In this document: positions 50,018-58,941 of the stretch, one piece after another
Numbering within the stretch: position 1 is the stretch's first letter
How the letters are laid out: every line of letters begins with the position of its first letter
NCBI RefSeq assembly: GCF_023517775.1
Contig: NZ_CP082905.1
Coordinates: 30,116-94,115 of the forward strand
Direction: 5' to 3'
DNA from: Mixta hanseatica
Lineage (GTDB): Bacteria > Pseudomonadota > Gammaproteobacteria > Enterobacterales > Enterobacteriaceae
DNA length: 64,000 bases
Translations under genes and position numbers: made by a program
The notes under the pieces: generated by a model
What the model was told of the DNA's origin: nothing
What the model saw: only the letters and a program-made list of their open reading frames with translations
Databases searched by the model: none

Positions 50018-50518
50018 ATGCGTTTATTTATACACGCTGCAGCCCTGCTGGCTACAGGCATTTTCTCAGCCAGCGTGAATGCGGACTGTTTTATTAAAGC
50101 CGGTGAATGGTATTCCATTGATCCGGACTACCTGCGTGCTATCGCATGGCAGGAATCCCGCTACAATCCTGCCGCCATAAATACGAACAAAACCAAAGAC
50201 GGAAAGCCCGGCAGCAGCGATTACGGCATCATGCAGATTAATTCGGTGACCATGCGCGGATTACAGAAAGAATATCCCGGCCTCAGTAAAGAAAAGCTCC
50301 TCAGCGATCCGTGCCTGAATATTTTCATCGGTGCCATGCTGCTGCGCCGTAACTTCAATCAGTACGGCACAACGTGGCTGGCAGTGGGAATGTATAATGC
50401 GGGAATGAAAAATATTCCGGTGACGATCAAGAACCGGTATAACTATGCGATGATTATCGACGCACATTATAAGGCCATCAAGGCGGGTAAAATCCCACGT
50501 ACGGCAATCAACGGATGA
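50018..50518 (+). CDS. VirB1-like lytic transglycosylase (Orf169/P19 type)
   Basis: 166 aa with signal peptide (AALLATGIFSASVNADCF). The SLT domain has the catalytic Glu in IAWQESRYNPAAINTN, then SDYGIMQINS and VGMYNAGMKN. It opens peptidoglycan for the transfer apparatus. It is the first gene of the leading region in F and here. CAGGAG precedes the ATG. Confidence 0.92.
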   Translation: MRLFIHAAALLATGIFSASVNADCFIKAGEWYSIDPDYLRAIAWQESRYNPAAINTNKTKDGKPGSSDYGIMQINSVTMRGLQKEYPGLSKEKLLSDPCLNIFIGAMLLRRNFNQYGTTWLAVGMYNAGMKNIPVTIKNRYNYAMIIDAHYKAIKAGKIPRTAING

Positions 50519-50610
50519 ATGATTAAAATCCTTATTACGGACTGCATTACTTTTTTTCTTCTGTGCCTGTGCTGGTTTAAATCCGTCAATGCAGTCTGCG
50601 CACAGAATTA

Positions 50611-50639
50611 ACCGTTCCCGGTTCAATGCCGGGTACGGT
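50611..50639. repeat. hairpin with tRNA T-arm-like loop
   Basis: ACCGT and CCCGG pair with CCGGG and ACGGT around the loop TTCAATG, which fits the T-loop rule TTCRANN. Confidence 0.5.
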
Positions 50640-50709
50640 CAACATGAGTAACGCCCCTGATGTTTTACCGCGCCGTGCAGGAAGAGTTTGCACCGGTTTT
50701 TATTTATTT

Positions 50710-50732
50710 GTCACCGGTTCAATACCGGTGAC
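50710..50732. repeat. second hairpin with T-arm-like loop
   Basis: GTCACCGGT-TCAAT-ACCGGTGAC, a 9-bp perfect stem; again contains GGTTCAAT. It may end the transglycosylase transcript. Confidence 0.5.
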
Positions 50733-50777
50733 GGATAACAGGCCCCAAAAAAATGGAGCCATCCGGCCCCGTGCTGT

Positions 50778-51632
50778 TTATGCTTTCATTTCAGAAAGTA
50801 TTCTGTTTATTTCACCGTGAACGCCCTGACTGTGCCAGAAGCAATCCCGGCCGACCCGGTACAGTTCGCCCGATTTAAATCGTGCCAGCGTAATTTCCTC
50901 TCCCTCCAGGCTGCTGCCATATTTTTTAGCGATGGTATCCACCGCTTTTTGTTTCATGGCATCGGAATAATTTCTGTCAGTAAAGACATAACCCACTCCG
51001 CCGAAAATACGATTAAAGGGAGACGCACTGGAAACAGACATATCCTGCATGGGATCGAAATAGCTGTCTTTATACTTATCAGTGACAGATTTAACTTCCT
51101 CCTCCGTAGGTCCGTCTGTCCAGATAACGCTTACGCTGTCATAACTGCGCTTGCGAACGGAAAATTTAATGCCCGGAAACTTCGCCTTAAGTTCCCTGCG
51201 TATATTTGACGTGACCTGTACCGCGCCGTTTTTATCCTGCGAAAGCGAAGCATATTCTGGTGCCGTTTTCAGACGCTGACATTCCGCTTCATATTTGCGG
51301 GCTTCTTCCTCCCGCGCCTGCTTTTTACGGCGTTCTTCTGCCTCTGCCTGTTTTACGATGCGCGTCGTTTCTTTACCGCTTTTTATTTCCGGGAATATGC
51401 TCCACTGTTTCCCGTAAAGGATACTTTCAGGCAGCGCGCGCGATATTCCGCCGCTCTCGAATGCAATGTCAAATGTCGCATTCCCGCCGTACGAAACGCA
51501 TCCCGAAAGTGAACCCACTGACGCCGGTTTCTGCTCGCCGTGGATCGCAAAAATCACACCCCGTCCGCGATTGTAAAGAACTGTGCTGACAACCTGCCCC
51601 ACAACCAGAGACTGCGCATTCTGTATTTTCAT
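50778..51632 (-). CDS. LPD29-domain leading-region protein
   Basis: 284 aa. An N-terminal part (SLVVGQVVSTVLYNRGRGVI) of unknown type, a charged coiled coil (EAEERRKKQAREEEARKYEA), then IRRELKAKFPGIKFSVRKRS and VIWTDGPTEEEVKSVTDKYK, the LPD29 domain common in large polyvalent proteins and plasmid leading regions. Cytoplasmic; precise role unknown. Probably co-transcribed with the gene at 51699. Confidence 0.75.
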   Translation of the reverse strand: MKIQNAQSLVVGQVVSTVLYNRGRGVIFAIHGEQKPASVGSLSGCVSYGGNATFDIAFESGGISRALPESILYGKQWSIFPEIKSGKETTRIVKQAEAEERRKKQAREEEARKYEAECQRLKTAPEYASLSQDKNGAVQVTSNIRRELKAKFPGIKFSVRKRSYDSVSVIWTDGPTEEEVKSVTDKYKDSYFDPMQDMSVSSASPFNRIFGGVGYVFTDRNYSDAMKQKAVDTIAKKYGSSLEGEEITLARFKSGELYRVGRDCFWHSQGVHGEINRILSEMKA

Positions 51633-51698
51633 ATCAGTTTCCCTTAATGCTGATGAAAGAGAGGCGCGACCCGTTTTCTTCCGGGCCGCAGGACATTT

Positions 51699-52289
51699 TC
51701 AGAACGGGATATCGTTTAAGGTGGTATCAGCGGCACCGGCAGTTACCTGAATGTCTTGCGCAGGATTCAGGGCGCTTTCCAGTGAGATGATGCCGCGTGC
51801 GACGTCGCTGGCCTGGTAATAATCAAGCCCTGCATCACACGCTGCATGAAACCTGTCGAAAAACTTTTTCGCCTCTTCCGCCATTACTGAGGAGGAGCGC
51901 CGTATATACTCCCGGCAGGCGTCCTGCCATGAGGCAGTGCGGTAATAAATTTGTCCCCGGCTGGCAATGATGTAACGTTCCGCAGAGATGTCGCCCACGT
52001 CGTACAGCGCCGTCATGCCACGGGCTGAACTCGTCAGACGCGGCAGCGCGCGATGTCCCGCCGCCAGTAATGCCGCCACTTCAGTTTCATCGAGCAACAG
52101 CACATCTGCGCCATAACTGCCGTTTCGCGTCGGATAGTGCTTTCCCTTTGCAGGCGTGGCGTTTTCATTCCCTGCGTCAGTGTTATGCCAGCGGGTGCGC
52201 AGATCGTTCGCGCTGACGCAGATTTTCTGGCCTTTAACCCATGTTTTGGAAGCTTCTGAAGCGGCGATGTTGACGTTCTGTGTGTTCAT
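51699..52289 (-). CDS. hypothetical leading-region protein, 196 aa, with shared N-terminal tag
   Basis: Starts MNTQNVNIAASEASKTW, nearly the same first 17 residues as the gene at 52978 although the rest differs. The body (VLLLDETEVAALLAAGHRAL, RGMTALYDVGDISAERYIIA) is unknown to me. GAGGAGAACC precedes the ATG. A Frpo-like repeat lies immediately upstream (copy A), so early expression in the recipient is expected. Confidence 0.65.
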   Translation of the reverse strand: MNTQNVNIAASEASKTWVKGQKICVSANDLRTRWHNTDAGNENATPAKGKHYPTRNGSYGADVLLLDETEVAALLAAGHRALPRLTSSARGMTALYDVGDISAERYIIASRGQIYYRTASWQDACREYIRRSSSVMAEEAKKFFDRFHAACDAGLDYYQASDVARGIISLESALNPAQDIQVTAGAADTTLNDIPF

Positions 52290-52299
52290 GCTGGTTCTC

Positions 52300-52880
52300 C
52301 TCTCAGGTGGTTAATCATGTTTCGGTGAGTTCCTCGCGGCAGAGGGCAAGTAAGCGGCGTCAGGCGGGCAGTGCAAGGGCGCCGCAGGCGTGCATTTCAC
52401 CCTTGCGCTGAACGAATGACGTTGCTACGACCAGCCCTCCGCGGGGAACCATCCGGAACATGAAGGCACCGTTCGTGAGGACAGCATGAACACACCCCGG
52501 ACGTCTCCGACGGCCGGTCCTTACAGGTTGCCGCGCAGCGGTAACCTGCAGAAGCGCCAGCGTCAGCTGGCTGCAGGGGTTGACCTGGCCCTTGCCATCA
52601 GACCCTAGCCGGCAGGCCCGGAACGCTTGCGGTCCGGCGGAGCTTACCGGCTTTGCCGGTTAGCGCAGTGGGGCTGACGACCCGGCAACGCCGGGGAGCC
52701 GAAGGTGGCCATTACGCAGTGGATGTTTTTGACCTTCAGTCAGTGAAAGACAAAGAAGCAGCTGCAGCGCAGGAAGCGAAGAGAGAAGACCATGAGACAG
52801 CACCCCGGAGAGAGAAAGCGCAGGCGAAGGGAGAGAGACGGTGCGTCAGCACCGTCTTTTCCCGGCCCGCAGGGCCGCCG
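52300..52880 (-). promoter_or_regulatory. Frpo-like repeat, copy A
   Basis: Core 52578-52712: GGTTGACCTGGCC, then CAGACCCTAGCCGGCAGG, hairpins of the ACCGGC/GCCGGT and CCCGGC/GCCGGGG kind, and GGTGGCCAT. This resembles the folded single-strand promoters (Frpo/ssi) of the F leading region. An inverted repeat GACGGTGC/GCACCGTC lies at 52837-52856. It sits directly upstream of the minus-strand gene at 51699-52289. Confidence 0.65.
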
Positions 52881-52977
52881 GGTTTTAGCGGTGTTTACCG
52901 GACAGGATGCCCTGCCCGGAGCTGATGCATAACGTTTTAGCTTGGGTATACCGGCGCCCCGATCGGCGCCGTTATGG

Positions 52978-53280
52978 CTAAAAATCGAACCCGGCAGCCT
53001 TCGCCAGTTTAATGAATTTTTTATAATGCGCTGCGCTTACCGGGCAGATGTGTCTCCCGTCTCGCTGCGTACCTGTGCTGACTGCATAGCTATAGGCTTC
53101 ATTCATTTTTTCCGGGTAGCATTTCCGGAATTCTTTCAATTTTTTCAGAGAACTGAACTCATAAATCTCAAAGTCTGCGTGATCCCCTGCCTTACTCCCC
53201 TCAGCCAGTAAAATTTTTGGGTATTCATTCCATGTTTTGGAAGCTTCTGAAGCGGCGGTGTTGACGTTCTGTGTGTTCAT
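52978..53280 (-). CDS. hypothetical leading-region protein, 100 aa, with shared N-terminal tag
   Basis: Starts MNTQNVNTAASEASKTW, then an unrelated body (DFEIYEFSSLKKLKEFRKCY and a C-terminal KKFIKLAKAAGFDF). Small, soluble and basic. Frpo-like copy B lies directly upstream. 5' flank and first codons are almost identical to those of 51699-52289, so the two share a recently duplicated expression module. Confidence 0.6.
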   Translation of the reverse strand: MNTQNVNTAASEASKTWNEYPKILLAEGSKAGDHADFEIYEFSSLKKLKEFRKCYPEKMNEAYSYAVSTGTQRDGRHICPVSAAHYKKFIKLAKAAGFDF

Positions 53281-53284
53281 GCTG

Positions 53285-53900
53285 GTTCTCCTCTCAGGTG
53301 ATTAATTCATGTTTCGGTGAGTTCCTCGCGGCAGAGGGCAAGTAAGCGGCGTCAGGCGGGCAGTGCAAGGGCGCCGCAGGCGTGCATTTCACCCTTGCAC
53401 TGAACGAATGACGTTGCTACGACCAGCCCTCCGCGGGGAACCATCCGGAACATGAAGGCACCGTTCGTGAGGACAGCATGAACACACCCCGGACGTCTCC
53501 GACGGCCGGTCCTTACAGGTTGCCGCGCAGCGGTAACCTGCAGAAGCGCCAGCGCCAGCTGGCTGCAGGGGTTGACCTGGCCCTTGCCATCAGACCCTAG
53601 CCGGCAGGCCCGAAACGCCGCTTCTGGCGGTTCGGCGAAGCTTACCGGCCCTGCCGGTTAGCGCAGTGGGGCTGACGACCCGGCAACGCCGGGGAGCCGA
53701 AGGTGGCCATCACGACGTTGACTTTTTTGACCTTCAGTCAGTGAAAAACAGAGAAGCAGCTGCAGCACAGCAGGATTAACAGCAGCAGGAAGCGAAGAGA
53801 GAAGACTGTGAGACAGCGCCCCGGAGAGAGAAAGCGCAGGCGAAGGGAGAGAGACGGTGCGTCAGCACCGTCTTTACCCGGTCCGCAGGGCTGCCCGCCG
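53285..53900 (-). promoter_or_regulatory. Frpo-like repeat, copy B
   Basis: Nearly identical to copy A over hundreds of bases. Core at 53570-53710, and the distal GACGGTGC/GCACCGTC hairpin at about 53853-53872. No gene lies in this stretch. Confidence 0.65.
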
Positions 53901-53955
53901 TTCAGCCGCCGGTGAATGCAGCTGCAGGGCCATAAACGGCCCCGCCCTTGTTGCG

Positions 53956-54321
53956 TTACATTTCCTCCAGTTCTGCCTGATAGTGCATTTCTGCCATGCT
54001 GACCAGCGATGCAAATGTTACCTCCCCGCCCGTTATGCCTTCCTGCCCGCACAGGTGCATCAGGTTGGCTATCAGATCCTGAACGGCGGTATATGCATCC
54101 TCTCCCCGACCATCAAGCCCGGTTCGCCTGGCAAAGATCCATAACGCTTCAGCCGCGACCGTTGCCCGATCTGTGTTACCCCAGATAAGCGCCGGACTTT
54201 CTGTGCCTTCAGCCATTGCGGCAATCTCTTTTATGGTGCTCATGGTTACCGGCTCGTGGTTATCGTTCTGTTCAGGGTTTACTGTTGTGGTATCTGTCGG
54301 TAAAGTTGACTGTGTAGACAC
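53956..54321 (-). CDS. hypothetical leading-region protein, 121 aa
   Basis: Starts at GTG 54321 (MSTQSTLPTDTTTVNPEQND) with AGGAGAT at good spacing. After a disordered Thr/Asn-rich head, a helical domain follows (AMAEGTESPALIWGNTDRAT, YTAVQDLIANLMHLCGQEGI). Unknown to me; similar small acidic proteins occur in plasmid leading regions near radC. Confidence 0.55.
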   Translation of the reverse strand: MSTQSTLPTDTTTVNPEQNDNHEPVTMSTIKEIAAMAEGTESPALIWGNTDRATVAAEALWIFARRTGLDGRGEDAYTAVQDLIANLMHLCGQEGITGGEVTFASLVSMAEMHYQAELEEM

Positions 54322-54426
54322 ATTGATCTCCTGTTTTGTGGTCAGTGTTTCTCTGATGCCCCGGCTTCGTCGTGGATACCAGGGGCGGAATCTGGCAGGG
54401 TTAACCCCCTGCCTTTTTTCTGTCCG

Positions 54427-54525
54427 TTACTCCGGCTTGTATGCCATGAGGGTGATCACGCGCCCCCCCGTACCGGCAAACATATTCTCCAGCGGCTCTG
54501 ACCAGCTGTACTCCCAGCCCGGCAT
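54427..54525 (-). CDS. mini-ORF of 32 aa coupled to radC
   Basis: The ATG at 54525 overlaps the radC stop (TGATG) and opens 32 codons (MPGWEYSWSEPLENMFAG... to ...TLMAYKPE). The overlap suggests translational coupling. No family is recognised. Confidence 0.35.
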   Translation of the reverse strand: MPGWEYSWSEPLENMFAGTGGRVITLMAYKPE

Positions 54526-55088
54526 CAGACAAGCCCCTTTCTGGCCATTGATACGGCCTCATTACCTGCCACGATGATGTGATCGATGACCCGCACAGCG
54601 ACCAGCTCAAGCGCTTTTTTCAGGCGTACGGTGATTTGCACGTCTGCGCGGGAGGGTTCGGTACTGAATGAGGGATGGTTATGACTCAGGATCACCGCTG
54701 CAGCGTTCAGCCGCAGGGCTGCGCGAACCACTTCACGGGGATGAATTTCGGTTGATGCAATGCTGCCAATAAATAACTCTTCATAAGCAATCAGCTGATG
54801 CTGGTTGTTCAGAAACGCAACAGCAAAGGTTTCTCTTTCACGTCCGGCTAGTTTTGCCCGGAAAAATTCCTCTGACACTTCTAATGATTCAAAGACGGTG
54901 CCTGCCGGGTAACGGAAATCGACTGCCCGCGTTGCTTCTGTAAGGATCTGGCTGACAGAGGCCATAACATAATTCCCCTGCGTGTCCCGGACGTGCAGGT
55001 GACTGAAAAAGCTGATATTGCCTCCCACTGTTTCCAGCGCGGTTTCTTCTGATTCTGAAAAACTGGTAATGATGCTCTGCTGTGGCAT
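54525..55088 (-). CDS. radC: RadC-family JAB/MPN domain protein
   Basis: 187 aa from the ATG at 55088 (MPQQSIITSFSESEETALET) with GGGAGAC upstream; the frame to 55256 overlaps the next gene. The MPN motif is ILSHNHPSFSTEPSRADVQI, with metal ligands His, His and Asp in place and Phe where Gly is usual after HPS. A likely metalloprotease or DNA-repair-associated protein of mobile elements; role unsettled. The first residues resemble the shared tag (PQQ...SFSESEET). Confidence 0.85.
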   Translation of the reverse strand: MPQQSIITSFSESEETALETVGGNISFFSHLHVRDTQGNYVMASVSQILTEATRAVDFRYPAGTVFESLEVSEEFFRAKLAGRERETFAVAFLNNQHQLIAYEELFIGSIASTEIHPREVVRAALRLNAAAVILSHNHPSFSTEPSRADVQITVRLKKALELVAVRVIDHIIVAGNEAVSMARKGLV

Positions 55089-55138
55089 ATTGCGTCTCCC
55101 GTGTGACTGGCTGTTATATTTTCCGGCTTTACCGGCTG

Positions 55139-55348
55139 TCAGCTTTCGCTTATCAGAACGAAAAACCGGTGCCGCTGATCGAGTAAAAACTCCCGTGCCT
55201 GCCCGCTTATTCCCGGTCGTGCGGCTTCGGCGGTATAGCGGTTGTAGGTGATGCATTCCGCTCCGGTCATAACGTGGCCGGTGTATGTCACGTATCCTGC
55301 CTGCAGCGGATTTTTCAGCGCGGCCGCCAATCGTTCCTGTGTATTCAT
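55139..55348 (-). CDS. hypothetical leading-region protein, 69 aa
   Basis: ATG 55348 after CAGGAGAAAGCA. MNTQERLAAALKNPLQAGYV, then YTGHVMTGAECITYNRYTAE and a basic end. Unknown function. In one transcription unit with radC and 55395-55973. Confidence 0.6.
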   Translation of the reverse strand: MNTQERLAAALKNPLQAGYVTYTGHVMTGAECITYNRYTAEAARPGISGQAREFLLDQRHRFFVLISES

Positions 55349-55394
55349 TGCTTTCTCCTGTTTCCCCTGCAGCGTGCTGCAGGGGAATGAATCA

Positions 55395-55973
55395 TTAACC
55401 TTTCAGGCGGGAAAACTGCCAGTGACAGAACGGGCTGTATTCATCTGCTTTCGGCAGGCTGGCCTGCGCATATTTTTTCAGTCCCTCATGTTCTGACCAG
55501 AACAATTCCAGCGCCGCCACGTTAAGCAGTCCCGCTGACTTATATACATTGGTGGTCTGATATTCGTTGAGCTCCACATACTCTTCGTCGCCGATGGGGT
55601 TTGCTGAATGCACGACACGGGTTTCATAGGTTTCCGGTGCCGCGCCAGCTTTGGGTGCAAACACGGCAACGGTAATGAGGAGCTTTTCATGCGGGTTAAT
55701 CAGCATAAGATCTGTTGTGGAGCGGTAACTCCCCGTATCAAATGAAGCCTCGTCCCGTGTAAACGTCGCCGCCGCCAGGTACTCCAGATGCATTTTAAAA
55801 TCGCTGCGCAGCGCTGCGGTATTCACGTTGAACTGCGGATAATCGACGTAAAAAAGATTGCGACGAAAGGCGCGGCGTATAGCCTCATAGCTGATATCTT
55901 CTGCGGGTTTTGTCGTTGAAAATGATGATTCTTTAGATTCTGAAGCCGTGGTGTTGACGTTCTGCTGTGACAT
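55395..55973 (-). CDS. hypothetical leading-region protein, 192 aa, with shared N-terminal tag
   Basis: Starts MSQQNVNTTASESKESSF, the same tag as 62321-63694 and the ParB-like gene, then an unrelated body (YEAIRRAFRRNLFYVDYPQF; DLMLINPHEKLLITVAVFAP). GGAGAAACAAC precedes the ATG. Frpo-like copy C lies upstream. Function unknown. Confidence 0.65.
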   Translation of the reverse strand: MSQQNVNTTASESKESSFSTTKPAEDISYEAIRRAFRRNLFYVDYPQFNVNTAALRSDFKMHLEYLAAATFTRDEASFDTGSYRSTTDLMLINPHEKLLITVAVFAPKAGAAPETYETRVVHSANPIGDEEYVELNEYQTTNVYKSAGLLNVAALELFWSEHEGLKKYAQASLPKADEYSPFCHWQFSRLKG

Positions 55974-56460
55974 GTTGTTTCTCCTGTTCAGGGTTAAGTG
56001 ATGTTTCTCTGAGTTCCTCGCCGTGAGGGCAGAACAGGCGACCGGGCATCAGGCTGAACGCAGGGGGAAACGGCAAAGCCGCAGCCCGCAGGGACCGGGT
56101 GCAGACGTTTAGCTGTGCGACCCTTGCGTGAAGACGCCCGGGTGCCAGGTTTCTGCACGGCGAAGGGGCTCAGGGGAACAAAACAGGACAACAGGTGATG
56201 AACAGGGTACAGCCCCGGAACGGCACACCACGGTGCCGGTCCGGTCCTTACAGGCTGCCGCCTCGCGGCGGCCTGCAGACGCGCCGGCGCCAGCCGGCTG
56301 CACGGGGGTTGACCTGGCCGTTGCCATCAGACCCTAGCCGGCAGGCCCGGAACGCGACGCGGTCCGGCGAAGCTTACCGGCTCAGCCGGTTAGCGCAGTG
56401 GGGCTTGACGACCCGGCTGTGCCGGGGAGCCGGAGGGGGCCACAGAATTTTTGATTTTAA
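55974..56460 (-). promoter_or_regulatory. Frpo-like repeat, copy C
   Basis: Core 56307-56442 with GGTTGACCTGGCC and the stacked hairpins. 55924-56279 is identical to 63645-64000 (356 bases, including the first codons of the downstream genes). The copy is cut short on its right by the AT-rich insert. Confidence 0.65.
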
Positions 56461-56618
56461 TGTCCGCTATGTTCCAGAAGCGGAAGTTGGGATGCCAGAG
56501 ACTCTCTAAAAGTGGATGGTTCTTTTTAGGGAAACGTACAGTGGCGGCAGGCATGATAGAGCTGATAAGCTATGTATAGAGTTAAAAATTCATTTAATCG
56601 CGAGATAATAATCAAATT

Positions 56619-57485
56619 ATGAAAAGAATTATTCCTGATAAAAATTGGTGGGATAACGAGAGTCATAATCGAAATGCTGCAACAGTTTGTCCATACGCTA
56701 ATTCGCATAGCTGCCCTCGATATCATTACAGTGTAGTTCTGCTTAAACGTATTAACATGATAGCGGGCATAACGGATAAAAAAGAGGAGGAGTTGAGTGA
56801 GTATTGGGAAAGAACTAAATTTTCATCTTTATGTGATGAAGAAACCCCCTCGGTTTATTCCAATGAAAATGGCGGCGTTTCATCAATCATTAACTTTTGC
56901 CCTGAAATATCATATAAGTATTTTTACTATTATGCTGATTACATGTGTAAATATGTCGATGGAATTGATCAAGATTCAGGCGTACGCATTGCGGAAAAAG
57001 AAAATTTAAAAAATGACTGGAAGTATTCATGGATGGAAGTTCATCCTAGATTTTATTTGGATTGCGATGTATTTAATCATGTTAAACTGTTTAATGAAAC
57101 TTTGGGAAATGATTACCTAAAAAGATTGCATCCCAATATTGTTCAGCAAATAAGTAGAATGAATAATTGTTTAGATTCCAATGACCCGGCAGGAGCGTTG
57201 CACGCTGCCTCTAACATTTTAGAAACAATGGCGAAAGATATTTCTCAAAATCCAAATGTATCAAATCAATCACTGGGTGGTTTTTTTGAGCAATTCAAGA
57301 AAAATTCAAGCTTACCTGATAACCTTATTGATGCGATTAAAGATATTTACAATTTGCGTAACAGATTACCTACTGCTGGACACGGAAGTCTGGACAAGCC
57401 TGAATTGACTATGGCAGATGCTATAGCTATTGCTGCATTGACAAAAGCGATATTAGAAATTGAATATCGAAGCAAGGCCATCTAA
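56619..57485 (+). CDS. abortive-infection-like protein (Abi C-terminal domain)
   Basis: 288 aa, AT-rich and on the strand opposite to its neighbours. The C-terminal third (ALHAASNILETMAKDISQNP; LIDAIKDIYNLRNRLPTAGH; MADAIAIAALTKAILEIEYR) matches the pattern of the Abi_C domain: a helical bundle with a conserved LRN...GH segment, found in phage abortive-infection proteins. The N-terminus has a Cys-rich stretch (TVCPYANSHSCPRYHYS). Inserted between Frpo-like copies C and C'. No clear ribosome-binding site. Defence role is inference. Confidence 0.6.
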   Translation: MKRIIPDKNWWDNESHNRNAATVCPYANSHSCPRYHYSVVLLKRINMIAGITDKKEEELSEYWERTKFSSLCDEETPSVYSNENGGVSSIINFCPEISYKYFYYYADYMCKYVDGIDQDSGVRIAEKENLKNDWKYSWMEVHPRFYLDCDVFNHVKLFNETLGNDYLKRLHPNIVQQISRMNNCLDSNDPAGALHAASNILETMAKDISQNPNVSNQSLGGFFEQFKKNSSLPDNLIDAIKDIYNLRNRLPTAGHGSLDKPELTMADAIAIAALTKAILEIEYRSKAI

Positions 57486-57699
57486 TAAGTCAAATTCATT
57501 AACGCTTCAATTCCCCAGCGCGGGACCTTTCTCGGCAAAGAGCATGCACGCGACGGCGATCAAACAAAGCAGTGCCGGCGAAGCCGTATACTTCAGCCTT
57601 GCTTTTTCCAGGCGAGGGGGCGAAACCCGGCCCTCCGCGAGAGAGCCGCTGAGAGATGCCACCGATAAAAGAGGGAATGCATACACCCGGCGCGCCATT

Positions 57700-58120
57700 G
57701 AGGCGTGACGATAGTAAAGTGATGGCAGACTTATGTCGTCAAGGTGAGGCCGCGGGCGTCAGCCCGCTGAGGCAGTTGGTCATTAAAGCCATCAGACCCA
57801 AGCCGGCAGGCCCGGAACGCCACGCGGTCCGGCGGAGCTTACCGGCGCCAGCCGGTTAGCGCAGTGGGGCTGACGACCCGGCTGTGCCGGGGAGCCGGAG
57901 GGGGCCATCAGGATATTGATGCTTTTGACCTTCAATGCGCGAAACCCGGTGACGCAGCTGCATTACAGCAGAAAGATTAACAGCAGCAGGAAGCGAAGAG
58001 AGAAGACTGTGAGACAGCGCCCCGGAGAGAGAAAGCGCAGGCGAAGGGAGAGAGGCGGTGCGTCAGCACCGTCTTTACCCGGCCCGCAGGGCCGCCCGCT
58101 TTTCTCGCGTGGCCAGAGTC
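57700..58120 (-). promoter_or_regulatory. Frpo-like repeat, copy C' (5' part missing)
   Basis: Core 57788-57908 keeps CATCAGACCCAAGCCGGCAG and the hairpins but lacks the GGTTGACC segment, so it may be inactive. The GCACCGTC hairpin follows near 58055-58074. 57486-57787 holds no gene. Confidence 0.55.
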
Positions 58121-58158
58121 TGCAGCAAGCCGGACAGGCTGCGCCCGGCTTAACAGGT

Positions 58159-58890
58159 TCAGGGACGGAACGTCAGCAGTACGGGCAGCGCAAACCGGTC
58201 GGTCATCCTGCTGAATGCGCTCAGCTCACCGGCCAGAATGCTGATATCGAGCATCACGCGCCACAGCGGCTCGCCGTACCACTCCAGCGGATCGATATGG
58301 CGGCATGACACAAACCGCTTCAGCCACGCCAGTATCAGCGACAGAAGATCGCTTTCAAAAATATCCCGCGCCTGCCAGTGCGCATACCATCCTCCCACCG
58401 TCTGCGGCGTGTAAAACGCCAGCTCCAGCGCAGCCTGCGCCAGCCGGTTCTGATAGCGCCTGCGCTTCTGCTCGCGCTCCCGGCTCTCCCGGTTCTGCGC
58501 CCTGCTCTGACGCAGCGTTAAGCGCTTTTCCCGACGCTCCGTGAAACGGACGGCGGTCAGCGGAAACAGCCTTGAGCCGGTATCCTGCGACAGCGGCGCA
58601 GGGCAGCGCTCGCCGCGTGAGGCAATAAGCGTATCGAGCGCAGCCAGGTATTCCCGCGCAGGCGGCGCAGAGCGATCACCGGGTGTGTATTCAGGCATGA
58701 CCCGGCGCAGCTGATCAGCCTTAATGGTGCGTGTCCCGCAGTAATGGCGCATAAAGGCACTGGCGTAGGGGTGCGCGCCGCGCGCCGCTCTGCCCTGCAG
58801 GCGCTTTTCAACCTCGGCAACGGCCAGGCTGATGGCAAAGGTGTACGGGCAGGCGGGAACGATTGAAAGGTGCCGGGGAATGGTATTCAT
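58159..58890 (-). CDS. psiA: PsiA, plasmid SOS-inhibition operon protein
   Basis: 243 aa (F: 239). YASAFMRHYCGTRTIKADQL, LFPLTAVRFTERREKRLTLR, the basic EREQKRRRYQNRLAQAALEL coiled region and FYTPQTVGGWYAHW match F PsiA. AAGGAGG precedes the ATG. In F psiB lies just upstream and is the RecA inhibitor; here only 51 bases separate the ParB-like gene from psiA and psiB is absent. Confidence 0.85.
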   Translation of the reverse strand: MNTIPRHLSIVPACPYTFAISLAVAEVEKRLQGRAARGAHPYASAFMRHYCGTRTIKADQLRRVMPEYTPGDRSAPPAREYLAALDTLIASRGERCPAPLSQDTGSRLFPLTAVRFTERREKRLTLRQSRAQNRESREREQKRRRYQNRLAQAALELAFYTPQTVGGWYAHWQARDIFESDLLSLILAWLKRFVSCRHIDPLEWYGEPLWRVMLDISILAGELSAFSRMTDRFALPVLLTFRP

Positions 58891-58941
58891 CAGGTTTCCT
58901 CCTTGTCTGTAGTGACCGCCCGGACGGGCGGTCTGCCGCTG

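Noticed and set aside
52653..52925. 90-codon plus-strand frame in Frpo-like copy A
   Set aside because: The region is a repeated structured element; the frame is not kept in the other copies.
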